DNA of 6,291 nucleotides. Origin: NORP240 sp046047495. Its GTDB lineage: Bacteria > Pseudomonadota > Gammaproteobacteria > Pseudomonadales > Pseudohongiellaceae. The position numbers and the translations under genes were made by a program. A model generated the notes under the pieces. The model worked only from the letters and a program-made list of their open reading frames with translations, made no database searches and was not told the origin of the DNA. Positions 1-6,281 of the stretch are shown in pieces. The stretch covers positions 1-6,291 of the forward strand of contig JBJOHV010000090.1 in the NCBI GenBank assembly GCA_046047495.1. The letters are read 5' to 3'. Every line of letters begins with the position of its first letter. Positions within the stretch are counted from its first letter, which is position 1.

Positions 1-362
1 AAGATGCCTTTTTTATTGGTGATGATGGATGCTTCAAGCCGCAACTGATCACCCGGTACCACCGGCCGCCGCAGGCGCACGTGATCGGCGCCGACAAAGT
101 AGTACAGGTAACCGTCGGCCGGTTTCTTCTCCTGTGACTTGAAACCCAGCACGCCGGCGGCCTGGGCCAGGGCCTCGATGATCAGCACGCCGGGCATGAT
201 GGGCTTGCCGGGGAAATGGCCATTGAAAAAGGGCTCGTTGATGGTGACGTTCTTGTACGCCACGATGGACTTGCCCAACTCCATCTCCACCACCCGGTCC
301 ACCAGCAGAAATGGATAGCGCTGCGGCAGATATTCTTTGATTTGTTCAACGTTCATCAACAT
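1..362 (-). CDS. fabZ: 3-hydroxyacyl-[acyl-carrier-protein] dehydratase FabZ (3' end cut by window edge)
   Basis: FabZ is a cytoplasmic hot-dog-fold enzyme that dehydrates (3R)-hydroxyacyl-ACP to trans-2-enoyl-ACP in fatty acid elongation. About 120 N-terminal residues are present; the family is usually 145-155 long, so roughly 25-35 residues are missing off the left edge. The translation contains EYLPQRYPFLLVDRV, then NEPFFNGHFPGKPIMPGV with the catalytic His (residue 49), and the catalytic Glu 14 residues later in LIIEALAQAAG (residue 63), followed by YYFVGADHVRLRRPVVPGDQL. The start is taken as the ATG at 360-362 because an AGGA lies 10 nt upstream (373-376). A second ATG two codons later (354-356) is the alternative and would begin MNVEQIKEYL. 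It lies 32 bp downstream of lpxD and uses the same 3-hydroxyacyl-ACP pool, the usual arrangement in this cluster. Identity is not in doubt; only the exact start is. Confidence 0.96.
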   Translation of the reverse strand, partial: MLMNVEQIKEYLPQRYPFLLVDRVVEMELGKSIVAYKNVTINEPFFNGHFPGKPIMPGVLIIEALAQAAGVLGFKSQEKKPADGYLYYFVGADHVRLRRPVVPGDQLRLEASIITNKKGI

Positions 363-372
363 AGGCTTTGTT

Positions 373-376
373 TCCT
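373..376 (-). promoter_or_regulatory. Ribosome binding site favouring the upstream fabZ ATG
   Basis: On the minus strand AGGA lies 10 nt before the ATG at 360-362 and 16 nt before the ATG at 354-356. This favours the upstream start, giving a protein beginning MLMNVEQ. It is a short match read by eye. Confidence 0.5.
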
Positions 377-394
377 GCAAGACTCCCGGCCGGT

Positions 395-1441
395 TCACTC
401 ATCCGAGGAATCCGACTGGGCCAGCAGTCGTTCGAGTTCCCGGACACGCTTGGCCAGCCCATCCAGCTGGCGAAAGCGCACGATGTTTTTTTTCCATGTC
501 GCCGTGTCGGTCAGGCCGGTCCCGGACGAATAGGTTCCGGGTTCGGTGATTGGTTGACTGACCAGGGACATGGCGCTGATCCTTACGCCATTGGCAATGC
601 TGATATGCCCGACCATGCCGGACGCGCCGCCCAGAACGCAGTACTCGCCGATGCTGGCGCTGCCGGCGATAGCGGTACAGCCGCAAATGACCGTGTGTCT
701 GCCGACTCTGACATTATGACCAATCTGCACCTGGTTATCGATTTTGACGCCCTCGCCGATCACCGTGTCCTCCAGGGCGCCACGATCGATCGTGGTGCCG
801 GCGCCGATCTCCACGTCATCACCGATGACAACGGCGCCCAGCTGGGCGATTTTCACCGAAGCCTTGCCGTCAAAAGCGAAACCAAAACCGTCAGCACCCA
901 GCACTGCCCCGGAATGCACCTCGACCCGCTTACCCAGGGTCACGTTGTGATACAGGGTGACGTTGGCATGCAGATAAACACCATCGCCCAATACACAGCC
1001 CTCCCCCACCACACAGCCCGCCTCGATGCGGCTGCCGGAGCCAATGTGCACACCGGCTCCGATCACCACATGGGGACCGATGGCAACATCCGGTCCAAGC
1101 ACGGCACCGGGATCGATGACAGCCGAGCCATGAATGCCCGACATGCCCATGGGGCGGTTATCAAACAGCCGGGTGGCCCTGGCAAATGCCACATAAGGCT
1201 TGTTGGATATCAGCTTGCTGGCGGGACAATCAGGGGCGAACCGGGCTTCGATGATGATGGCTGACGCCCGGCAATCCGGGAGCTGGCTGACATAGGCAGG
1301 GTTGCTGAGAAAGCTGAGCTTGCCGGGTCCGGCCTCCCGCAGGGAGGCCAGCCCGTCGATGAGGGCGTCCGCGTCACCTTCAAGTCTTGCATCCAGCAAC
1401 TCGGCGAGTTCGCCAAGTGTGTATCTTTTTGCGTGCATCAC
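395..1441 (-). CDS. lpxD: UDP-3-O-(3-hydroxyacyl)glucosamine N-acyltransferase LpxD
   Basis: LpxD is the third enzyme of lipid A synthesis. It transfers a 3-hydroxyacyl chain from ACP to the 2-amino group of UDP-3-O-acylglucosamine in the cytoplasm, working as a trimer. The 348 residues match the family length (about 340). Residues 1-100 form the uridine-binding N domain, with FLSNPAY (44-50) corresponding to the E. coli uridine-contact region. Residues about 103-290 are left-handed beta-helix hexapeptide repeats (IGPHVVIGAGVHIGSGSRI and similar). GADGFGF is at 182-188 and the catalytic His is H242 in DNQVQIGHNV. The C-terminal helix has PITEPGTYSSG, then RVRELERLL. Translation can begin at GTG 1439-1441, with AGGA 9 nt upstream, or at the adjacent ATG 1436-1438. 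The stop is TGA at 395-397. It sits between skp (28 bp away) and fabZ (32 bp away). A run of eight A on the coding strand near the 3' end (486-493) could be slippage-prone. Confidence 0.97.
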   Translation of the reverse strand: MMHAKRYTLGELAELLDARLEGDADALIDGLASLREAGPGKLSFLSNPAYVSQLPDCRASAIIIEARFAPDCPASKLISNKPYVAFARATRLFDNRPMGMSGIHGSAVIDPGAVLGPDVAIGPHVVIGAGVHIGSGSRIEAGCVVGEGCVLGDGVYLHANVTLYHNVTLGKRVEVHSGAVLGADGFGFAFDGKASVKIAQLGAVVIGDDVEIGAGTTIDRGALEDTVIGEGVKIDNQVQIGHNVRVGRHTVICGCTAIAGSASIGEYCVLGGASGMVGHISIANGVRISAMSLVSQPITEPGTYSSGTGLTDTATWKKNIVRFRQLDGLAKRVRELERLLAQSDSSDE

Positions 1442-1450
1442 CTGGCAAGG

Positions 1451-1454
1451 TCCT
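1451..1454 (-). promoter_or_regulatory. Ribosome binding site of lpxD
   Basis: AGGA on the minus strand is 9 nt from the GTG at 1439-1441 and 12 nt from the ATG at 1436-1438, so it slightly favours the GTG. The two starts differ by one residue. Confidence 0.45.
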
Positions 1455-1469
1455 GCCGGTTTGTATTTA

Positions 1470-1994
1470 TTATTGCCCGGCTCGTTGCTGCAGTTCGTTG
1501 ATTTTGGCGGTCACCCGGGCCGTAATGTCCAGCACCGGTGCCGCATAGGCCACACCGCTGGAATTCAGGATCAGGTCGAAACCGCCCTCGGCCACCACAT
1601 CGGTAATGGCCTGGGTCAGGGTCTGTCGCATGCTTTCGACGAACTCCTGATTCTTTTCCTGTAGCGCCTGCTGAACCCGTTCCGAGATCAGCTGCAATTG
1701 CAGCTGCTTTTCCTGGGCGTCGGCATTCATGGCACGGATTTCCGCCTGGCTCATGATGGCTTCATCCTGGGTAAACTTCTGCTGCAGCGCCTGCAACTCG
1801 CCCTGCAGAGTCTGGGCGCGCTGTTCATCGCTGGCAAACTCGGTGCGGAGTTCTTCCTGGACCACCTTGGCGGCATCGGAATTGAACAGTGCCTGCTCGA
1901 GGTTCACGATACCGATCTTTGTGTCCTGCGCCAGCACACCGGTGGACATCACCATGACGCCCAGGCCGGCTAGAATTTTATTCATCATCTTCAC
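1470..1994 (-). CDS. skp: Periplasmic chaperone Skp (OmpH family)
   Basis: Skp is a trimeric, jellyfish-shaped periplasmic chaperone that cages unfolded outer-membrane proteins between the inner membrane and BamA. The 174 residues begin with a signal peptide (charged start, hydrophobic stretch around residues 7-18, probable cleavage after VLA at residue 22). The mature protein opens with TKIGIVNLEQALFNSDAAK, the family's first beta strand and helix. Residues about 42-130 are a Glu/Gln-rich alpha-helical hairpin (the tentacles). The end returns to the trimer body with GGFDLILNSSGVAYAAPVLDIT, typical of OmpH. Mature length is near that of E. coli Skp. By my count the mature chain has about 23 acidic and 13 basic residues, so it is acidic, unlike the basic E. 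coli protein. The start is taken as GTG (1992-1994) because GTGGAG lies 7 nt upstream; ATG codons at 1986-1988 and 1983-1985 are less well placed. Its 5' leader is a 12-bp tandem repeat. Confidence 0.93.
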   Translation of the reverse strand: MKMMNKILAGLGVMVMSTGVLAQDTKIGIVNLEQALFNSDAAKVVQEELRTEFASDEQRAQTLQGELQALQQKFTQDEAIMSQAEIRAMNADAQEKQLQLQLISERVQQALQEKNQEFVESMRQTLTQAITDVVAEGGFDLILNSSGVAYAAPVLDITARVTAKINELQQRAGQ

Positions 1995-2001
1995 AGTCGA
2001 T

Positions 2002-2007
2002 CTCCAC
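2002..2007 (-). promoter_or_regulatory. Ribosome binding site of skp, supporting a GTG start
   Basis: GTGGAG on the minus strand ends 7 nt before the GTG at 1992-1994. The downstream ATG pair would be 13-16 nt away, so spacing picks the GTG. It lies immediately downstream (in the direction of transcription) of the tandem repeat block. Confidence 0.6.
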
Positions 2008-2010
2008 TTT

Positions 2011-2082
2011 CAACTAATAACCCAACTAATAACGCGACTAATAACGCGACCAATAACGCAATACATGTCGCAACAAATAACG
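2011..2082. repeat. Six tandem 12-bp repeats in the bamA-skp intergenic gap
   Basis: Read on the plus strand, six consecutive units with an exact 12-bp period fill 72 of the 100 bp between the bamA stop and the skp start: 2011-2022, 2023-2034, 2035-2046, 2047-2058, 2059-2070 and 2071-2082. The consensus is CRACTAATAACG. Units 1-4 differ from each other at one to three positions. Unit 5 (CAATACATGTCG) is the most diverged and unit 6 (CAACAAATAACG) is close again. The block is AT-rich in a GC-rich region and ends 3 bp before the skp ribosome binding site, so it would form part of the skp leader in a bamA-skp transcript. On the coding strand each standard unit reads roughly CGTTATTAGTYG. The function is unknown. 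It is not a CRISPR array because there are no spacers. Confidence 0.93.
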
Positions 2083-2094
2083 GTCAGCAACAGC

Positions 2095-4773
2095 TTAAAA
2101 CCCGGCTCCGATGGTGAAGTCGAAGGTCTTGGTATCGTCTTCGTCGCTCTTGCTGAAGGGTTGAGCGACGTAGAATGTCAAAGGTCCGAAGGGTGACAGA
2201 TACGTCACACTGATTCCCGCCGAATACCTCAGTTCGCCCACATCGAAATCCGTGCAGTTGTTCAGCAGCTTCTGGGTTTCCGAGCAATTGGATGAAAACA
2301 CGTTGCCCACATCGATGAAGAAAGCCGAACGCAGCGAATTCCGATTGGTGACGAACGGCATGGGGAACAACACCTCCAGGCTTGCCGTGGTCAGTATATT
2401 ACCACCAAAACTGTCATAGTCCCTGTCCAAAAACAGCTCTTCCACGGCCAGACGCACCTCGGGATTGCCATTGGTATCCAGCACCGGATTGCCGTTGGCG
2501 TCCAGGACCGGCACCGTTGAGTAGGCGAAGTCGTTGTTGAAGCCCACCGCCGAACCATCCTCGCGACGCAGGATGTTGCCGTTTTCATCCCGTTGCAGGC
2601 TCACGCCGAACTCAGTCAGATAGCGCCGGCCCGCAGTGCTCTGGGGTCCCAGGCTGTTTTCCTCGAAACCGCGCACCACGCCGGACGCGGTCAGACCACC
2701 GGCAAAGAAATGCTGAAAGAACGGCAGGTCATCGGTGTTGCCATAACCCAGTCCGTAACCAAGATTGGCCCGTAGTGCCAGTACCCAATTGCGATCCTGG
2801 GTGATCGGCCAGTACATCTGGCCGCGGTAGTTGATGCGGCCGTATTGCAGATCGCTGCCCGGCACCGTGAGTTCCACGCCTATGCTGTGGAGCTGGCCCG
2901 CATTGGGCAACTGACCGCGATTGAGGGTATTGCGGAACCAGGTACCGGTAAGCGAGAAGTTGTCGAAGGTATCGCCATACTTGTCCACGAATCCCGGCTC
3001 GGGATAGCGCTGCAGGGCGTCTTCCGACAGGTTGCCCACATCCCCCAGAATGGCATCCACCACCGGTCCCTCGAAGGCATTGGGATTGGCGGGCGAAATC
3101 AGGTATTTGTTGATCCCCTCGAAGAACACAGGGCCGGCCTGAATTTCCTGAACCGTGCCAAAGCCTGTGCCCAGTTCGGTGTGAGTGCCCCCAATATCGA
3201 AGCCCAACACCTGGATTTCGCTCAATGGGTAGCTGAAATTCAACGTGGCACCGTATGACGTGGTGTTATAGCTTGAAATATTGAATGCCGAATCGACTTC
3301 CTGGAAAAAGACATTGAATCCGCGGGTCACGCCGTCGGGTGTGAAATAGGGATCCAGATACTGGATGTCAAGACTCTTCTGGAAGCGGCTGCGGTTGAGT
3401 CCAAAGCCCACCGTGCGGCCGGTGCCCATGAAGTTCTGGGCCTGCAGGCTGGTGGAGATGAAGAAGTCGCCGCCACCCCCGGTACCCAGGCTGAAATTTA
3501 CCGAGCCGAAATTCTGCTCCGCCACCGTATAGTTGACATCGATCTGGTCCTCGGTGCCGGGAACCTCGACGGTTTCCACTTCAACCGTCTCAAAGTAGCC
3601 GAGCCGCTCCAGACGCACCTTGGACGCCTCGATGAGCTGGCTGGACGCCGGTGAGCTCTCCAGTTGCCGCATCTCACGTCGCAGCACTTCATCGGCGGTT
3701 GAGGTATTGCCGGTGAAGTTGATGCGGTTCACGTAGGTACGGTTGCCCGGTTCGATAAAGAACGTCACATCAACCGTCTGGTCTTCCTCATTGACCTCCG
3801 GCACACCGGTGGCCTCGGCAAAGGCATAGCCCAGATTGCCCAGGAACTGCACCATGATCTCTTCCGTGCCACCCACCAGGGCCTGGGAATAGATCTGGCC
3901 GGGTCGCACAAATATGGCAGCGCGCAACAACGGCTCGGCATCCACCAGGTCACCCGCCAGATCCACTTCACGCACCGTGTACTGGGGACCTTCGGTCACG
4001 TTGATGGTGACGTAGATGGACTCCCGGTCCGGCGTGATGGAAATGGGTGTGGAGTCGATGTTGAAGTCTACGAAACCATTGTCCAGGTAGAACGTTTCCA
4101 GACGTTCCAGGTCGCCGGAAAACTGCTCCCGTGAATAGCGGTCGCGGCGGCTCAGGAATGCATACCAGGGCTTGGTGCCCTGCTCAAACAGACGCAGCAG
4201 GTCCTCATCGCTGAACGTTTCGTTGCCTACGATATTGATGTGCCTGATGCGGCTTTCCCGGCCTTCATTGATGTCGAGGTTGATCGCCACCCGGTTGCGA
4301 GGCAACTCCTCCACGTCGATCTCAACCGTAGCGCCGTAACGTCCGCGGGACGAGTACACGTCCTGTATGCCCTGGCGGATGGCTTCAAGGGTTGCCCGGG
4401 TGAAAATCTGACCTTCGGCTATGTCGGCATTGCCCATGTTCTCGATTATGTCATCCGTCTCCAGCACCTTGTTGCCTTCGATGTTGATCTCGGCGACTGA
4501 CGGTCGTTCCAGGATGGTGACGATGAGGATATTGCCGTCCCGCGCCACTTCGATCTCCTCGAAATAGCCCGACTCGGACAGGGCGCGGATGATGCGTGCC
4601 GGCGTACCGGCATCCACCTGATCGCCGATGCCGACCGGCAGCAGGCCGTAAATGATGCCCGGGGAAATGCGCTGGTAGCCATCGATGATGATGTCGGCGA
4701 TGGTGAAGGTCTGCGCCTGCAGACCCGAGGAAAACCCGCCAAACAGTACAAGGCAAAGAAAAAACTTTTTCAT
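2095..4773 (-). CDS. bamA: Outer membrane protein assembly factor BamA (Omp85 family)
   Basis: BamA is the essential insertase of the BAM complex, folding beta-barrel proteins into the outer membrane. A signal peptide (MKKFFLCLVL..., probable cleavage after LQA, residue 20) is followed by five POTRA domains at about 22-90, 92-171, 173-262, 264-343 and 345-418, then a 16-strand barrel to residue 892. The Omp85 signature VRGF is at 700-703, and the protein ends TFDFTIGAGF with the terminal aromatic residue of a beta-signal. E. coli BamA has 810 residues. The POTRA part here is the same length, so the roughly 80 extra residues lie in the barrel, in loops matching L4 (about 540-604) and L6 (about 704-788). 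L6 carries DENGN, DANGNP and DTNGNP motifs. The only mature cysteines, C830 and C840, lie in the L7-like loop. The start is ATG at 4771-4773 with a weak Shine-Dalgarno sequence; the stop is TAA at 2095-2097. Confidence 0.98.
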   Translation of the reverse strand: MKKFFLCLVLFGGFSSGLQAQTFTIADIIIDGYQRISPGIIYGLLPVGIGDQVDAGTPARIIRALSESGYFEEIEVARDGNILIVTILERPSVAEINIEGNKVLETDDIIENMGNADIAEGQIFTRATLEAIRQGIQDVYSSRGRYGATVEIDVEELPRNRVAINLDINEGRESRIRHINIVGNETFSDEDLLRLFEQGTKPWYAFLSRRDRYSREQFSGDLERLETFYLDNGFVDFNIDSTPISITPDRESIYVTINVTEGPQYTVREVDLAGDLVDAEPLLRAAIFVRPGQIYSQALVGGTEEIMVQFLGNLGYAFAEATGVPEVNEEDQTVDVTFFIEPGNRTYVNRINFTGNTSTADEVLRREMRQLESSPASSQLIEASKVRLERLGYFETVEVETVEVPGTEDQIDVNYTVAEQNFGSVNFSLGTGGGGDFFISTSLQAQNFMGTGRTVGFGLNRSRFQKSLDIQYLDPYFTPDGVTRGFNVFFQEVDSAFNISSYNTTSYGATLNFSYPLSEIQVLGFDIGGTHTELGTGFGTVQEIQAGPVFFEGINKYLISPANPNAFEGPVVDAILGDVGNLSEDALQRYPEPGFVDKYGDTFDNFSLTGTWFRNTLNRGQLPNAGQLHSIGVELTVPGSDLQYGRINYRGQMYWPITQDRNWVLALRANLGYGLGYGNTDDLPFFQHFFAGGLTASGVVRGFEENSLGPQSTAGRRYLTEFGVSLQRDENGNILRREDGSAVGFNNDFAYSTVPVLDANGNPVLDTNGNPEVRLAVEELFLDRDYDSFGGNILTTASLEVLFPMPFVTNRNSLRSAFFIDVGNVFSSNCSETQKLLNNCTDFDVGELRYSAGISVTYLSPFGPLTFYVAQPFSKSDEDDTKTFDFTIGAGF
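2461..2508 (-). repeat. 24-bp in-frame tandem duplication inside bamA (VLDxNGNP x2)
   Basis: The segments 2461-2484 and 2485-2508 match at 19 of 24 positions and encode VLDTNGNP and VLDANGNP (residues 764-771 and 756-763). A related DENGN occurs at residues 729-733. The duplication keeps the reading frame and lies in the enlarged L6-like surface loop, which suggests the loop grew by local duplication. Confidence 0.85.
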
Positions 4774-4831
4774 TATCGAAGAATACTCAAATGCGTTCGG
4801 TCGTGATGGCGGGTGGTGGTTACGGCAGCGT

Positions 4832-4837
4832 ATTGTA
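4832..4837 (-). promoter_or_regulatory. Possible -10 element upstream of bamA (weak)
   Basis: Within the 98-bp rseP-bamA gap the minus strand has an AT-rich patch containing TACAAT, five of six to the sigma-70 -10 consensus, about 58 nt before the bamA ATG. The sequence 17 nt upstream (GAAACA) matches TTGACA at only three positions. A local promoter for bamA would make biological sense, but this is a weak candidate. Confidence 0.2.
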
Positions 4838-4871
4838 ATTATTGGTGTTCAACATGTTTCAGCTTCTGTTG

Positions 4872-6269
4872 TTATAACAGACGAGTTACGTCATTGTAGA
4901 TCGCCAATACCATGATGCCGGATATCAGCAACAGTCCCAGCTGCAATCCCAGCTCCTGGAGGCGCTCGGGCACCGGCCTGCGAATGATTCCCTCGATGGC
5001 GTAGTACAGCAGATGTCCACCGTCCAGAACAGGGATCGGCAGCAGGTTCAGCACACCGAGGGAAATGCTGAGGATGGCCAGGAATCCCAGATACACGTCG
5101 AGACCATAACTGGCGGTTTCCCCCGCCACCTGGGCGATGGTGATCGGCCCGTTGATGTTCTTCACGGAAATCAGACCCACCACCATCTTCTTGATGGAAT
5201 CCAGCACGAACACCGACTTGTCCCAGGTTTCGGTCAGCGCCGGCCCGATGGCGGTTATGGCGTTGAAACGGATTTCCCGCTGCCGGTCCGCCGGAATCAG
5301 CTCCGCCATGGTGGTGTTGCGCACTCCGGCGCCGATTGTGCCCACCACGGCACCGTCATCAACCTCGGTACGGGCGGGGCGCAGGGTCAGCTGCACCACA
5401 TCGGTCCCCCGTTGGACCACCACATTGAGGTCCAGTTCCGGGCTGCTCCTGATCACTTCCACCCAGTGCAACCAGCCCCGCACCGGCATGCCGTTTACCG
5501 CCAGAATCTCGTCACCCGCCAGCAGGCCGCCGGCTTCGGCCCGTCCACCCGCCACCACTTCGGCGATCACCGGCGGGATTTCCCATTGCACGATGCCCAG
5601 ACTACCCAGCGGATCCGGTGCCGTGTCCCGGGCCAGCCAGTCGCTGACCGGTACCGTGATATCCATGGGGGCGGACAGGCCGAGGGGCACTACCGACAAG
5701 GTGACGCCGCCGGTTTCTCCAAGACGGGACAGTAATTGCAGGGTCACCTGCTGCCAGATGATGGTGGGTTCGCCGTCCACGGCCACGATTTCGTCACCGG
5801 GCTGGATGCCGGCCAGTGCCGCCGGAGAATCCTCAACCACACTGTGCACCACCGGTGCAACGCCGGTGATGCCGTAGCTGACATTGATGATCCAGAACAC
5901 CACGGCGGCCAGAATGAAATTGGCTATGGGTCCGGCGGCCACGATGGCCATGCGCTGCCACAGGGGTTTGTAGGCAAAGGATTCGCGACGCAGATTGGCG
6001 GGGATATCATCCTCGGAGACCGGCGACAGGTCCTCCTGACCCAGCATCTTCACATAGCCACCCAGGGGGATGGGGGCTATGGCCCACTCCACACCGTCCT
6101 TATCGGTCCAGGAGGTGAACGGTTTGCCGAAACCGATGGAAAATCGCAGGACCCGCACGCCGCATTTGCGCGCCACCCAGTAATGACCAAATTCATGGAA
6201 GGTCACCAGGATGCCCAGGGTCACGATCAGGGCGAGGACATTGACGACTAGGCTTGGCAGTAGGGACAA
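4872..6269 (-). CDS. rseP: Site-2 intramembrane zinc metalloprotease RseP
   Basis: RseP cuts the transmembrane part of anti-sigma factor RseA after DegS has made the first cut, releasing sigma-E; it also clears signal-peptide remnants in E. coli. The 465 residues fit the family (about 450). The zinc-binding HEFGH is at 25-29 in the first membrane segment (about 7-24 and onward). The second segment is at about 106-130. Two periplasmic PDZ domains follow, the first around 140-205 (DSPAALAGIQPGDEIVAVDGEP) and the second around 232-298 (GLLAGDEILAVNGMP). NLLPIPVLDGGH at 408-419 supplies the third zinc ligand, D416. The last membrane segment is at about 440-457. All catalytic residues are present. 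The best start is TTG at 6267-6269, with GGAAG 7 nt upstream. The frame stays open to the window edge only 22 nt away, so a start outside the window cannot be excluded. bamA follows after 98 bp. Confidence 0.96.
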   Translation of the reverse strand: MSLLPSLVVNVLALIVTLGILVTFHEFGHYWVARKCGVRVLRFSIGFGKPFTSWTDKDGVEWAIAPIPLGGYVKMLGQEDLSPVSEDDIPANLRRESFAYKPLWQRMAIVAAGPIANFILAAVVFWIINVSYGITGVAPVVHSVVEDSPAALAGIQPGDEIVAVDGEPTIIWQQVTLQLLSRLGETGGVTLSVVPLGLSAPMDITVPVSDWLARDTAPDPLGSLGIVQWEIPPVIAEVVAGGRAEAGGLLAGDEILAVNGMPVRGWLHWVEVIRSSPELDLNVVVQRGTDVVQLTLRPARTEVDDGAVVGTIGAGVRNTTMAELIPADRQREIRFNAITAIGPALTETWDKSVFVLDSIKKMVVGLISVKNINGPITIAQVAGETASYGLDVYLGFLAILSISLGVLNLLPIPVLDGGHLLYYAIEGIIRRPVPERLQELGLQLGLLLISGIMVLAIYNDVTRLL

Positions 6270-6276
6270 GTGCAGG

Positions 6277-6281
6277 CTTCC
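6277..6281 (-). promoter_or_regulatory. Ribosome binding site supporting the TTG start of rseP
   Basis: GGAAG on the minus strand lies 7 nt before the TTG at 6267-6269. No ATG or GTG occurs in frame between this site and the HEFGH motif at a position that would leave a normal first membrane segment. The TTG start puts the first zinc-ligand His at residue 25, close to H22 in E. coli. Confidence 0.55.

Noticed and set aside
368..1264. Long plus-strand ORF (298 codons) opposite lpxD
   Set aside because: It mirrors the repetitive hexapeptide coding of lpxD, has no recognisable domain, and lpxD is unmistakable on the other strand. GC-rich codon use commonly leaves such open antisense frames.
2011..2082. 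CRISPR-like array
   Set aside because: Units are 12 bp and directly abutting with no spacers; this is a simple tandem repeat.
1729..2196. Plus-strand ORF whose translation has an LITQ/LITR tetrapeptide repeat across 2011-2082
   Set aside because: The repeat is a 12-bp DNA repeat read through in frame, and the rest of the ORF is the antisense of skp and of the bamA 3' end. No credible start signal or protein family.
4866..4880. Inverted repeat CTGTT-gttat-AACAG over the rseP stop codon, considered as a terminator
   Set aside because: The stem is only 5 bp, AT-rich, and no U tract follows it on the minus strand. Termination before bamA would also be unexpected in this operon.
4875..4892. GTAACTC near the 3' end of rseP (minus strand) as a sigma-E -35 element
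   Set aside because: It resembles GGAACTT but encodes the conserved NDVTRLL tail, and a matching -10 (GCTGA) is about 19 nt away, longer than expected. Too weak to call.
5013..6251. Three long plus-strand ORFs (5013-5735, 5137-5877, 5736-6251) opposite rseP
   Set aside because: All are antisense to a well-conserved gene with intact motifs, have low-complexity His/Arg/Ser-rich compositions and no domain signature.
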